The position numbers and the translations under genes are program-made. A stretch of DNA of 64,000 bases, taken from contig CAUJGJ010000236.1 of the NCBI GenBank assembly GCA_963170055.1, forward strand, positions 1 to 64,000, given 5' to 3'. The stretch is from Halisarca cf. caerulea (lineage: Eukaryota > Porifera > Demospongiae > Chondrillida > Halisarcidae). Positions 38,104 to 52,190 of this stretch are shown here, in pieces (position 1 is the first letter of the stretch; every line of letters begins with the position of its first letter). The notes under the pieces are model-generated. The model made no database searches. It was given only the letters and a program-made list of their open reading frames with translations, and was not told the origin of the DNA.

Positions 38104-41100
38104 ATATTGGTATTTGCACCAACATATCCAACACTACACAAATACGCCCACAGTAGTTAAGAAACTTCATGTGTGTCCGCTTGGAATGTGCGTGGTGCTA
38201 GTGCCAAATATTGGTATTAGCACCAGCATATCCAACACTACACAAATACACCCACAGCACTTCAGAAACTTCATTTGTGTCTACTGGGTATGTGCGTGGT
38301 GCCTGTGCCTAATATTTGTATTAGCACCGGCATATCTAACATTACACAAATACGCCCACAGTAGTTAAGAAACTTCATGTGTGTCCACTGGGAATGTGCG
38401 TGGTGCTAGTGCCAAATATTGGTATTAGCACCAGCATATCCAACACTACACAAATACGCCCACAGCACTTCTGAAAGATAATGTGTTTCCACTGGGAATG
38501 TGCGTGGTGCTAGTGCCCAATATTGGTATTAGCACCAGCATATCCAACATTACACAAATACGCCCACAGTAGTTAAGAAACTTCATATGTGTCCACTGGG
38601 AATGTGCGTGGTGCTATTGCCAAATATTGGTATTAGCACCAGCATATCCAACACTACACAAATACGCCCACAGCACTTCAGAAAGGTCATGTGTGTCCAC
38701 TGGGAATGTGCGTGGTGCTAGTGCCAAATATTGGTATTAGCACCAGTATATCCAACACTACACAAATATGCTCACAGCACTTCAGAAAGGTCATGTGTGT
38801 CCACTGGGAATGTGCGTGGTGCAAGTGACAAATATTGGTATTAGCACCAGCAAATCCAACACTACACAAATACGCCCACAGTAGTTAAGAAACTTCATGT
38901 GTGTCCACTGGGAATGTGCGTGGTGCTAGTGCCAAATATTGGTATTTGCACCAACATATCCAACACTACACAAATACGCCCACAGTAGTTAAGAAACTTC
39001 ATGTGTGTCCGCTTGGAATGTGCGTGGTGCTAGTGCCAAATATTGGTATTAGCACCAGCATATCCCACACTACACAAATACACCCACAGCACTTCAGAAA
39101 CTTCATTTGTGTCTACTGGGTATGTGCGTGGTGCTAGTGCCTAATATTTGTATTAGCACCGGCATATCTAACATTACACAAATACGCCCACAGTAGTAAG
39201 AAACTTCATGTGTGTCCACTGGGAATGTGCGCGGTGCTAGTGCCCAATATTGGTATTAGCACCAGCATATCAAACACTACACAAATACGCCCACAGCACT
39301 TCTGAAAGATAATGTGTTTCCACTGGGAATGTGCGTGGTGCTAGTGCCCAATATTGGTATTAGCACCAGCATATCCAACATTACACAAATACGCCCACAG
39401 TAGTTAAGAAACTTCATATGTGTCCACTGGGAATATGCGTGGTGCTATTGCCAAATATTGGTATTAGCACCAGCATATCCAACACTACACAAATACGCCC
39501 ACAGTAGTTAAGAAACTTCATTTGTGTCCACTGGGAATGTGCGTGGTGCTAGTGCCAAATATTGGTATTAGATCCAGAATATCCAACACTACACAAATAC
39601 GCCCACAGTAGTTAAGAAACTTCATTTGTGTCCACTGGGAATGTGCGTGGTGCTAGTGCCAAATATTTGTATTAGCACCAGCATATCCAACACTACACAA
39701 ATACGCCCCCAGCACTTCAGAAATGTCATGTGTTTCCACTGGGAATGTGCGTGGTGCTAGTGCCAAATATTGGTATTAGCACCAGCATATCCAACACTAC
39801 ACAAATACGTCCACAGTAGTTAAGAAACTTCATTTGTGTCCACTGGGAATGAGCGTGGTGCTATTGTCAAATATTGGTATTAGATCCAGCATATCCAACA
39901 CTACACAAATACGTCCACAGCACTTCTGAAAGATAATGTGTTTCCACTGGGAATGTGCGTGGTGCTAGTGCCCAATATTGGTATTAGCACCAGCATATCC
40001 AACACTACACAAATACGCCCACAGCACTTCAGTAACTTCATGTGTGTCCACTGGGAATGTGCGTGGTGCTAGTGCCCAATATTGGTATTAGCACCAGCAT
40101 ATTCAACACTACACAAATACGCCCACAGTAGTTAAGAAACTTCATGTGTGTCCACTGGGAATGTGCGTGGTGCTAGTGCCAAATATTGGTATTAGCACCA
40201 GCATATCCAACACTACACAAATACGCCCACATTAGTTAAGAAACTTCATGTGTGTCCACTGGGAATGTGCGTAGTTCTAGTGCCAAGTATTGGTATTAGC
40301 ACCAGCATATCCAACACTACACAAATATGCTCACAGCACTTCAGAAAGGTCATGTGTGTCCACTAAAAATGTGCGTGGTGCTAGTGACAAATATTGGTAT
40401 TAGCACCAGCATATCCAACATTACACAAATACGCCCACAGTAAAGAAGAAACTTCATGTGTGTCCACTGGGAATGTGCGTTTTTCTAGTGCCAAATATTG
40501 GTATTAGCACCAGCAAATCCAACACTACACAAATACGCCCACAGTAGTTAAGAAACTTCATGTGTGTCCGCTGGGAATGTGCGTGGTGCTAGTGCCAAAT
40601 ATTGGTATTAGCACCAGCATATCCAACACCACACAAATACGCCCACAGTAGTTAAGAAACTTCATGTGTGTCCGCTGGGAATGTGCGTGGTGCTAGTGCC
40701 AACTATTGGTATTAGCACCAGCATATCCAACACTACACAAATACACCCACAGCACTTCAGAAACTTCATATGTGTCTATTGGGAATGTGCGTGGTGCTAG
40801 TGCCTAATATTTGTATTAGCACCAGCATATCCAACATTACACAAATACGCCCACAGCACTTTTGAAAGGTCATGTGCGTCCACTGGGAATGTGCGTGGTG
40901 CTAGTGCCCAATATTGGTATTAGCACCAGCATATCCAACAATACACAAATACGCCCACAGCACTTCAGAAAGGTCATGTGTGTCCCTTGGGAATGTGCCT
41001 GGTGCTAGTGCCAAATATTGGTATTAGCACCACATATCCAACACTACACAAATACGCCCACAGTAGTTAAGAAACTTCATGTGTGTCCGCTGGGAATGTG

Positions 41101-41636
41101 CGTGGTACTAGTGCCAAATATTGGTATTAGATACAGCATATCCAACACTACACAAATACGCCAACAGTAGTTAAGAATCTTCATTTGTGTCCACTGGGAA
41201 TGTGCGTGGTGCTAGTACAAATATTTGTATTAGCACCAGCATATCCAACACTACACAAATACGTCAACAGTAGTTAAGAAACTTCATGTGTGTCCACTGG
41301 GAATGTGCGTGGTGCTAGTGCCAAATATCTGTATTAGCACCAGCATATCCAACACTACACAAATACGCCCACAGCACTTCAGAAAGGTCATGTGTGTCCA
41401 CTGGGAATGTGCGTGGTGCTAGTGCCAAATATTGGTATTAGCACCAGTATATCCAACACTACACAAATATGCTCACAGCACTTCAGAAAGGTCATGTGTG
41501 TCCACTGGGAATGTGCGTGGTGCAAGTGACAAATATTGGTATTAGCACCAGCAAATCCACCACTATACAAATACGCCCACAGTAGTTAAGAAACTTCATG
41601 TGTGTCCACTGGGAATGTGCGTGGTGCTAGTGCCAA
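38104..41636 (+). repeat. 3,533-bp HOR, copy 2
   Basis: Matches copy 1 at a constant offset of 3,533 bp. It differs from copy 1 at a few bases: CATATCAAAC near 39,268, GCTAGTGCC near 39,548 and ACGTCCACAG near 39,808. All three are shared with copy 3, so copies 2 and 3 are the closest pair. Confidence 0.88.
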
Positions 41637-44150
41637 ATATTGGTATTTGCACCAACATATCCAACACTACACAAATACGCCCACAGTAGTTAAGAAACTT
41701 CATGTGTGTCCGCTTGGAATGTGCGTGGTGCTAGTGCCAAATATTGGTATTAGCACCAGCATATCCAACACTACACAAATACACCCACAGCACTTCAGAA
41801 ACTTCATTTGTGTCTACTGGGTATGTGCGTGGTGCCTGTGCCTAATATTTGTATTAGCACCGGCATATCTAACATTACACAAATACGCCCACAGTAGTTA
41901 AGAAACTTCATGTGTGTCCACTGGGAATGTGCGTGGTGCTAGTGCCAAATATTGGTATTAGCACCAGCATATCCAACACTACACAAATACGCCCACAGCA
42001 CTTCTGAAAGATAATGTGTTTCCACTGGGAATGTGCGTGGTGCTAGTGCCCAATATTGGTATTAGCACCAGCATATCCAACATTACACAAATACGCCCAC
42101 AGTAGTTAAGAAACTTCATATGTGTCCACTGGGAATGTGCGTGGTGCTATTGCCAAATATTGGTATTAGCACCAGCATATCCAACACTACACAAATACGC
42201 CCACAGCACTTCAGAAAGGTCATGTGTGTCCACTGGGAATGTGCGTGGTGCTAGTGCCAAATATTGGTATTAGCACCAGTATATCCAACACTACACAAAT
42301 ATGCTCACAGCACTTCAGAAAGGTCATGTGTGTCCACTGGGAATGTGCGTGGTGCAAGTGACAAATATTGGTATTAGCACCAGCAAATCCAACACTACAC
42401 AAATACGCCCACAGTAGTTAAGAAACTTCATGTGTGTCCACTGGGAATGTGCGTGGTGCTAGTGCCAAATATTGGTATTTGCACCAACATATCCAACACT
42501 ACACAAATACGCCCACAGTAGTTAAGAAACTTCATGTGTGTCCGCTTGGAATGTGCGTGGTGCTAGTGCCAAATATTGGTATTAGCACCAGCATATCCCA
42601 CACTACACAAATACACCCACAGCACTTCAGAAACTTCATTTGTGTCTACTGGGTATGTGCGTGGTGCTAGTGCCTAATATTTGTATTAGCACCGGCATAT
42701 CTAACATTACACAAATACGCCCACAGTAGTAAGAAACTTCATGTGTGTCCACTGGGAATGTGCGCGGTGCTAGTGCCCAATATTGGTATTAGCACCAGCA
42801 TATCAAACACTACACAAATACGCCCACAGCACTTCTGAAAGATAATGTGTTTCCACTGGGAATGTGCGTGGTGCTAGTGCCCAATATTGGTATTAGCACC
42901 AGCATATCCAACATTACACAAATACGCCCACAGTAGTTAAGAAACTTCATATGTGTCCACTGGGAATATGCGTGGTGCTATTGCCAAATATTGGTATTAG
43001 CACCAGCATATCCAACACTACACAAATACGCCCACAGTAGTTAAGAAACTTCATTTGTGTCCACTGGGAATGTGCGTGGTGCTAGTGCCAAATATTGGTA
43101 TTAGATCCAGAATATCCAACACTACACAAATACGCCCACAGTAGTTAAGAAACTTCATTTGTGTCCACTGGGAATGTGCGTGGTGCTAGTGCCAAATATT
43201 TGTATTAGCACCAGCATATCCAACACTACACAAATACGCCCCCAGCACTTCAGAAATGTCATGTGTTTCCACTGGGAATGTGCGTGGTGCTAGTGCCAAA
43301 TATTGGTATTAGCACCAGCATATCCAACACTACACAAATACGTCCACAGTAGTTAAGAAACTTCATTTGTGTCCACTGGGAATGAGCGTGGTGCTATTGT
43401 CAAATATTGGTATTAGATCCAGCATATCCAACACTACACAAATACGTCCACAGCACTTCTGAAAGATAATGTGTTTCCACTGGGAATGTGCGTGGTGCTA
43501 GTGCCCAATATTGGTATTAGCACCAGCATATCCAACACTACACAAATACGCCCACAGCACTTCAGTAACTTCATGTGTGTCCACTGGGAATGTGCGTGGT
43601 GCTAGTGCCCAATATTGGTATTAGCACCAGCATATTCAACACTACACAAATACGCCCACAGTAGTTAAGAAACTTCATGTGTGTCCACTGGGAATGTGCG
43701 TGGTGCTAGTGCCAAATATTGGTATTAGCACCAGCATATCCAACACTACACAAATACGCCCACATTAGTTAAGAAACTTCATGTGTGTCCACTGGGAATG
43801 TGCGTAGTTCTAGTGCCAAGTATTGGTATTAGCACCAGCATATCCAACACTACACAAATATGCTCACAGCACTTCAGAAAGGTCATGTGTGTCCACTAAA
43901 AATGTGCGTGGTGCTAGTGACAAATATTGGTATTAGCACCAGCATATCCAACATTACACAAATACGCCCACAGTAAAGAAGAAACTTCATGTGTGTCCAC
44001 TGGGAATGTGCGTTTTTCTAGTGCCAAATATTGGTATTAGCACCAGCAAATCCAACACTACACAAATACGCCCACAGTAGTTAAGAAACTTCATGTGTGT
44101 CCGCTGGGAATGTGCGTGGTGCTAGTGCCAAATATTGGTATTAGCACCAG
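41637..44150 (+). repeat. 3,533-bp HOR, copy 3, truncated on the right
   Basis: Follows copy 2 at offset 3,533 up to the monomer after GCGTTTTTCTAG and GTCCGCTGGG. Then, inside a ~29-bp stretch at about 44,132-44,160 that is common to both source monomers, it switches to the sequence equivalent to about 38,548. This removes the last ~1,000 bp of the unit and the first ~450 bp of the next. I saw no base difference from copy 2 in the stretches compared. Confidence 0.85.
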
Positions 44151-46705
44151 CATATCCAACATTACACAAATACGCCCACAGTAGTTAAGAAACTTCATAT
44201 GTGTCCACTGGGAATGTGCGTGGTGCTATTGCCAAATATTGGTATTAGCACCAGCATATCCAACACTACACAAATACGCCCACAGCACTTCAGAAAGGTC
44301 ATGTGTGTCCACTGGGAATGTGCGTGGTGCTAGTGCCAAATATTGGTATTAGCACCAGTATATCCAACACTACACAAATATGCTCACAGCACTTCAGAAA
44401 GGTCATGTGTGTCCACTGGGAATGTGCGTGGTGCAAGTGACAAATATTGGTATTAGCACCAGCAAATCCAACACTACACAAATACGCCCACAGTAGTTAA
44501 GAAACTTCATGTGTGTCCACTGGGAATGTGCGTGGTGCTAGTGCCAAATATTGGTATTTGCACCAACATATCCAACACTACACAAATACGCCCACAGTAG
44601 TTAAGAAACTTCATGTGTGTCCGCTTGGAATGTGCGTGGTGCTAGTGCCAAATATTGGTATTAGCACCAGCATATCCAACACTACACAAATACACCCACA
44701 GCACTTCAGAAACTTCATTTGTGTCTACTGGGTATGTGCGTGGTGCTAGTGCCTAATATTTTTATTAGCACCGGCATATCTAACATTACACAAATACGCC
44801 CACAGTAGTAAGAAACTTCATGTGTGTCCACTGGGAATGTGCGTGGTGCTAGTGCCCAATATTGGTATTAGCACCAGCATATCCAACACTACACAAATAC
44901 GCCCACAGCACTTCTGAAAGATAATGTGTTTCCACTGGGAATGTGCGTGGTGCTAGTGCCCAATATTGGTATTAGCACCAGCATATCCAACATTACACAA
45001 ATACGCCCACAGTAGTTAAGAAACTTCATATGTGTCCACTGGGAATATGCGTGGTGCTATTGCCAAATATTGGTATTAGCACCAGCATATCCAACACTAC
45101 ACAAATACGCCCACAGTAGTTAAGAAACTTCATTTGTGTCCACTGGGAATGTGCGTGGTGCTATTGCCAAATATTGGTATTAGATCCAGAATATCCAACA
45201 CTACACAAATACGCCCACAGTAGTTAAGAAACTTCATTTGTGTCCACTGGGAATGTGCGTGGTGCTAGTGCCAAATATTTGTATTAGCACCAGCATATCC
45301 AACACTACACAAATACGCCCCCAGCACTTCAGAAATGTCATGTGTTTCCACTGGGAATGTGCGTGGTGCTAGTGCCAAATATTGGTATTAGCACCAGCAT
45401 ATCCAACACTACACAAATACGCCCACAGTAGTTAAGAAACTTCATTTGTGTCCACTGGGAATGAGCGTGGTGCTATTGTCAAATATTGGTATTAGATCCA
45501 GCATATCCAACACTACACAAATACGTCCACAGCACTTCTGAAAGATAATGTGTTTCCACTGGGAATGTGCGTGGTGCTAGTGCCCAATATTGGTATTAGC
45601 ACCAGCATATCCAACACTACACAAATACGCCCACAGCACTTCAGTAACTTCATGTGTGTCCACTGGGAATGTGCGTGGTGCTAGTGCCCAATATTGGTAT
45701 TAGCACCAGCATATTCAACACTACACAAATACGCCCACATTAGTTAAGAAACTTCATGTGTGTCCACTGGGAATGTGCGTGGTGCTAGTGCCAAATATTG
45801 GTATTAGCACCAGCATATCCAACACTACACAAATACGCCCACATTAGTTAAGAAACTTCATGTGTGTCCACTGGGAATGTGCGTAGTTCTAGTGCCAAGT
45901 ATTGGTATTAGCACCAGCATATCCAACACTACACAAATATGCTCACAGCACTTCAGAAAGGTCATGTGTGTCCACTAAAAATGTGCGTGGTGCTAGTGAC
46001 AAATATTGGTATTAGCACCAGCATATCCAACATTACACAAATACGCCCACAGTAAAGAACAAACTTCATGTGTGTCCACTGGGAATGTGCGTTTTTCTAG
46101 TGCCAAATATTGGTATTAGCACCAGCAAATCCAACACTACACAAATACGCCCACAGTAGTTAAGAAACTTCATGTGTGTCCGCTGGGAATGTGCGTGGTG
46201 CTAGTGCCAAATATTGGTATTAGCACCAGCATATCCAACACCACACAAATACGCCCACAGTAGTTAAGAAACTTCATTTGTGTCCGCTGGGAATGTGCGT
46301 GGTGCTAGTGCCAAATATTGGTATTAGCACCAGCATATCCAACACTACACAAATACACCCACAGCACTTCAGAAACTTCATTTGTGTCTACTGGGAATGT
46401 GCGTGGTGCTAGTGCCTAATATTTGTATTAGCACCAGCATATCCAACATTACACAAATACGCCCACAGCACTTTTGAAAGGTCATGTGCGTCCACTGGGA
46501 ATGTGCGTGGTGCTAGTGCCCAATATTGGTATTAGCACCAGCATATCCAACAATACACAAATACGCCCACAGCACTTCAGAAAGGTCATGTGTGTCCCTT
46601 GGGAATGTGCCTGGTGCTAGTGCCAAATATTGGTATTAGCACCACATATCCAACACTACACAAATACGCCCACAGTAGTTAAGAAACTTCATGTGTGTCC
46701 ACTGG
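44151..46705 (+). repeat. 3,533-bp HOR, copy 4, truncated at both ends
   Basis: Equivalent to about 38,548-41,093 of copy 2. At three places where copies 2 and 3 share a derived base, this copy has the copy 1 state (CATATCCAAC, GCTATTGCC, ACGCCCACAG). It also has private states: CATATCCAACAC where copies 1-3 have CATATCCCAC, GTGCGTGGTGC where they have GTGCGCGGTGC, and AAAGAACAAAC for AAAGAAGAAAC. Similarity ends just after GTGCCTGGTGC and AGCACCACATATCC. Confidence 0.85.
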
Positions 46706-48394
46706 GAATGTGCGTGGTGCTAGTGCCAAATATTGGTATTAGCACCAGCATATCCAACACTACACAAATACACCCACAGTAGTTAAGAAACTTCATTTGT
46801 GTCCACTGGGAATGTGCGTTGTGCTAGTGCCAAATATTGGTATTAGCACCAGCATATCCAACACTACACAAATATGCCCGCAGCACTTCAGAAAGGTAAT
46901 GTGTGTCCACTGGGAATGTGCGTGGTGCTAGTGCCAAATATTGGTATTAGCACCAGCATATCCAACACTACACAAATACGCCCACAGCACTTCAGTAACT
47001 TCATGTGTGTCCACTGGGAATGTGCGTGGTGCTAGTGCCCAATATTGGTATTAGCACCAGCATATCCAACACTACACAAATACGCCCACAGCACTTCAGA
47101 AAGGTCATGTGTGTCCACTGGGAATGTGCGTGGTGCTAGTGCCAAATATTGGTATTAGCACCAGTATATCCAACACTACACAAATACGCCCACAGCACTT
47201 CAGAAAAGTCATGTGTGTCCACTGGGAATGTGCGTGGTTCTAGTGCCGAATATTGGTATTAGCACCAGCATATCCAACATTACACAAATACGCCCACAGT
47301 AGTTAAAAAACTTCATGTGTGTCCACTGGGAATGTGCGTGGTGCTAGTGCCAAATATTGGTATTAGCACCAGCATATCCAACACTACATAAATACGCCCA
47401 CAGCACTTCAGAAAGGTCATGTGTGTCCCCTCGGAATGTGAATGGTGCTAGTGCCAAATATTGGTATTAGCACCTACATATCCAACACTACACAAATACG
47501 CCCACATTAGTTAAGAAACTTCATGTGTGTCCACTGGGAATGTGCGTAGTTCTAGTGCCAAGTATTGGTATTAGCACCAGCATATCCAACACTACACAAA
47601 TATGCTCACAGAACTTCAGAAAGGTCATGTGTGTCCACTAAAAATGTGCGTGGTGCTAGTGACAAATATTGGTATTAGCACCAGCATATCCAAAATTACA
47701 CAAATACGCCCACAGTAGAGAAGAAACTTCATGTGTGTCCACTGGGAATGTGCGTGGTGCTAGTGCCAAATATTGGTATTAGCACCAGCATATCCAACAC
47801 CACACAAATACGCCCACAGTAGTTAAGAAACTTCATGTGTGTCCGCTGGGAATGTGCGTGGTGCTAGTGCCAAATATTGGTATTAGCACCAGCATATCCA
47901 ACACTACACAAATACACCCACAGCACTTCAGAAACTTTATTTGTGTCTACTGGGAATGTGCGTGGTGCTAGTTCCTAATATTTGTATTAGCACCAGCATA
48001 TCCAACATTACACAAATACGCCCACAGCACTTTTGAAAGGTCATGTGCGTCCACTGGGAATGTGCGTGGTGCTAGTGCCAAATATTGGTATTAGCACCAG
48101 CATATCCAACACTACACAAATACGCCCACAGCACTTCAGTAACTTCATGTGTATCCACTGGGACTGTGCGTGGTGCTAGTGCCCAATATTGGTATTAGCA
48201 CCAGCATATCCAACACTACACAAATACTCCCACAGTAGTTAAGAAACTTCATGTGTGTCCACTGGGAATGTGCGTGGTGCTAGTGCCAAATATTGGTATT
48301 AGCACCAGCATATCCAACACTACACAAATACGCCCACAGTAGTTAAGAAACTTCATGTGTGTCCACTGGGAATGTGCGTGGTGCTAGTGCCAAA
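46706..48394 (+). repeat. Mixed monomers sharing variants with several other blocks
   Basis: Contains ATGCCCGCAGCAC and CAGTAACTTC monomers like 18.0 kb, a CCCCTCGGAATGTGAATGG / CACATTAGTTAAG run like 9.0 kb, and ACTAAAAATGTG plus AGTAGAGAAGAAAC like the 3,533-bp HOR. No repeat longer than a few monomers was found inside it. Confidence 0.65.
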
Positions 48395-49564
48395 TATTGG
48401 TATTAGCACCAGCATATCCAACATTACACAAATACGTCAACAGTAGTTAAAAAACATCATGTGTGTCCACTGGGAATGTGCGTGGTGCTAGTGCCAAATA
48501 TTGGTATTAGCACCAGCATATCCAACACTACACAAATACGCCCACAACACTTCAGAAAGGTCATGTGTGTCCACTGGGAATGTGCGTGGTGCTAGTGCCA
48601 AATATTGGTATTAGCACCAGCATATCCAACACTACATAAATACGCCCACAGTACTTCAGAAAGGTCATGTGTGTCCCCTGGGAATGTGCGTGGTGGTAGT
48701 GCCAAATATTGGTATTAGCACCAGCATATCCAACACTACACAAATACGCCCACAGTAGTTAAGAAACTTCATGTGTGTCCACTGGGAATGTGCGTGGTGC
48801 TAGTGCCAAATATTGGTATTAGCACCAGCATATCCAACACTACACAAATACGCCCACATTAGTTAAGAAACTTCATGTGTGTCCACTGGGAATGTGCGTA
48901 GTTCTAGTGCCAAGTATTGGTATTAGCACCAGCATATCCAACACTACACAAATACGCCCACAGTAGTTAAGAAACTTCATGTGTGTCCACTGGGAATGTG
49001 CGTGGTGCTAGTGCCAAATATTGGTATTAGCACCAGCATATCCAACACTACACAAATACGCCCACATTAGTTAAGAAACTTCATGTGTGTCCACTGGGAA
49101 TGTGCGTAGTTCTAGTGCCAAGTATTGGTATTAGCACCAGCATATCCAACATTACACAAATACGTCAACAGTAGTTAAAAAACATCATGTGTGTCCACTG
49201 GGAATGTGCGTGGTGCTAGTGCCAAATATTGGTATTAGCACCAGCATATCCAACACTACACAAATACGCCCACAACACTTCAGAAAGGTCATGTGTGTCC
49301 ACTGGGAATGTGCGTGGTGCTAGTGCCAAATATTGGTATTAGCACCAGCATATCCAACACTACATAAATACGCCCACAGTACTTCAGAAAGGTCATGTGT
49401 GTCCCCTGGGAATGTGCGTGGTGGTAGTGCCAAATATTGGTATTAGCACCAGCATATCCAACACTACACAAATACGCCCACAGTAGTTAAGAAACTTCAT
49501 GTGTGTCCACTGGGAATGTGCGTGGTGCTAGTGCCAAATATTGGTATTAGCACCAGCATATCCA
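48395..49564 (+). repeat. 728-bp duplication with a nested 208-bp duplication
   Basis: ACGTCAACAG followed by TTAAAAAACATC near 48,435 recurs near 49,163. CCCACAACACTTCAG, CAGTACTTCAG and GTGGTGGTAGTGCC keep the same seven-monomer offset. Between the copies, a two-monomer unit with GTAGTTCTAGTGCC and CAAGTATTGG occurs twice 208 bp apart (about 48,752-48,959 and 48,960-49,167). Confidence 0.82.
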
Positions 49565-51040
49565 ACATTACACAAATACGCCCACAGTAGTTAAGAAACT
49601 TCATGTGTGTCCACTGGGAATGTGCGTGGTGCTAGTGCCAAATATTGGTATTAGCACCAGCATATCCAACACTACACAAATACGCCCACAGCACTTCAGA
49701 AAGGTCATGTGTTTCCACTGGGAATGTGCGTGGTGCTAGTGCCAAATATTGGTATTAGCACCAGCATATCCAACACTAAACAAATACGCCCACAGCACTT
49801 CAGAAAGGTCATGTGTGTCCACTGGGAATGTGCGTGGTGCTAGTGCCAAATATTGGTATTAGCACCAGCATATCCAACACTACACAAATACGCCCACAGC
49901 ACTTCAGAAAGGTCATGTGTGTCCACTGCTAATGTGCGTGGTGCTAGTGCCCAATATTGGTATTAGCACCAGCATATCCAACACTACACAAATACGCCCA
50001 CAGCACTTCAAAAACTTTATGTGTGTCCACTGAGAATGTGGGTGGTGCTAGTGCCAAATATTGGTCTTAGCACCAGCATATCCAACACTACACAAATACG
50101 CCCACAGCAATTCAGAAAGGTCATGTGTGTCCACTGCTAATGTGCGTGGTGCTAGTGCCAAATTTTTGTATTAGCACCAGCATATCCAACACTACACAAA
50201 TACGCCCACAGCACTTCAGAAAGGTCATGTGTGTCCACTGGGAATGTGCGTGGTGCTAGTGCTAAATATTGGTATTAGCACCAGCATATCCAACACTACA
50301 CAAATACGCCCACAGTAGTTAAGAAACTTCATGTGTGTCCACTGGGAATGTGCTTGGTGCTAGTGCCCAATATTGGTATTAGCACCAGCATATCCAACAT
50401 TACACAAATACGCCCACAGATCTTCAGAAACTTCATGTGTGTCCACTGGGAATGTGCGTGGTGCTAGTGCCAAATATTGGTATTAGCACCAGCATATCCA
50501 ACACTACACAAATACGCCCACAGCACTTCAAAAACTTCATGTGTGTCCACTGGGAATGTGCGTGGTGCTAGTGCCAAATATTGGTATTAGCTCCAGCATA
50601 TCCAACACTACACAAATACGCCCACAGCCCTTCACAAACTTCATGTGTGTCCACTGGGAATGTGCGTGGTGCTAGTGCCCAATATTGGTATTAGCACCAG
50701 CATATCCAACACTACACAAATACGCCCACAGCACTTCACAAACTTCATGTGTGTCCACTGGGAATGTGCGTGGTGCTAGTGCCCAATATTGGTATTAGCA
50801 CCAGCATATCCAACACTACACAAATACGCCCACAGCACTTCAGAAAGGTCATGTGTGTCCACTGGGAATGTGTATGGTGCTAGTGCCAAATATTGGTATT
50901 AGCACCAGCATATCCAACACTACACAAATACGCCCACATCACTTCAGAAAGGTCATGTGTGTCCACTGGGAATGTGCGTGGATCTAGTGCTAAATTTTGG
51001 TATTAGCACCAGCATATCCAACACTACACAAATACGCCCA

Positions 51041-51360
51041 CAGATCTTAAGAAAATCAATGTATGTCCAATGGGAATGTGGGTGGTGCTAGTGCCAAACA
51101 TTGGTATTAGCACCAGCATATCCAACACTACACAAATGCACCCACAGCACTTCAAAAACTTCATGGGTGTCCACTGGGCATGTGGGTGGTGCTAGTGCCA
51201 AATATTGGTATTAGCACCAGCAAATCCAACACTACACAAATACACCCACAGTACTTATGAAATTTCATGTGTCTCAACTATTAATGTGCATGGTGCTTTT
51301 AACAAATGTTGGTATTAGCACCTGCATATCCAACACTACTTTAATACGCTCACAGCACTT
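51041..51360 (+). repeat. Most divergent monomer cassette, copy 1
   Basis: Three consecutive monomers far from the consensus: CAGATCTTAAGAAAATC with GTATGTCCAATGGG; AAATGCACCCACAGC with CATGGGTGTCC and GGGCATGTGGG; and CAGTACTTATGAAATTTC with CAACTATTAATG, GTGCTTTTAACAAATG, CACCTGC and CTACTTTAATACG. The third, roughly 51,240-51,345, is the most diverged 104-mer I noticed in the window. Confidence 0.85.
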
Positions 51361-51870
51361 CGGAAACTTCATGTGTGTACACTGGGAATGTGTGTGGTGC
51401 TAGTTCCAAATATTGGTATTAGCACCAGCATATCCAGCACTACACAAATACGCCAACAGCACTTCAGTAACTTCATGTGTGTCCACTGGGAATGTGCATG
51501 GTTCTAGTGCCAAATATTAGTCTTAGCACCAGCTTATCCAACACTACACAAATACGCTCACAGTACTTCAGAAACTTCATGTGTGTCCATTGGGAATATG
51601 TGTGGTGCTAGTGCCAAATATTGGTATTAGCAGCAGAATCCAACTCTGCAAAAATACGCCCTCAGCACTTCATAAACTTCATGTGTGTCCACTAGGAATG
51701 TGCGTGGTGCTAGTGCCAAATATTGGTATTAGCACCAGCATATCCAACATTACACAAATACGCCCACATCACTTCAGAAAGGTCATGTGTGTCCACTGGG
51801 AATGTGCGTGGATCTAGTGCTAAATTTTGGTATTAGCACCAGCATATCCAACACTACACAAATACGCCCA

Positions 51871-52190
51871 CAGATCTTAAGAAAATCAATGTATGTCCAA
51901 TGGGAATGTGGGTGGTGCTAGTGCCAAACATTGGTATTAGCACCAGCATATCCAACACTACACAAATGCACCCACAGCACTTCAAAAACTTCATGGGTGT
52001 CCACTGGGCATGTGGGTGGTGCTAGTGCCAAATATTGGTATTAGCACCAGCAAATCCAACACTACACAAATACACCCACAGTACTTATGAAATTTCATGT
52101 GTCTCAACTATTAATGTGCATGGTGCTTTTAACAAATGTTGGTATTAGCACCTGCATATCCAACACTACTTTAATACGCTCACAGCACTT
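51871..52190 (+). repeat. Divergent cassette, copy 2
   Basis: Repeats copy 1 at an offset of exactly 830 bp with no difference seen. It is part of the tandem duplication inside right-domain unit 1. Confidence 0.85.

Noticed and set aside
38069..38368. The longest open frame (99 codons, + strand), repeated at 41,602-41,901 and in shorter form elsewhere
   Set aside because: It is three satellite monomers read through. Small indels and base changes removed the usual stops in TAGTTAAG and GCTAG. The same peptide pieces appear wherever those monomers occur, and there is no coding context or start signal.
50415..50424. AGATCT and similar restriction sites as meaningful signals
   Set aside because: They arise from single-base box variants and follow HOR copying. 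They are useful as markers only.
51350..51370. CENP-B-box-like sequence around CTTCGGAAAC
   Set aside because: It has TTCG but not the required A and CGGG positions of the CENP-B box. It occurs only in the divergent block copies.
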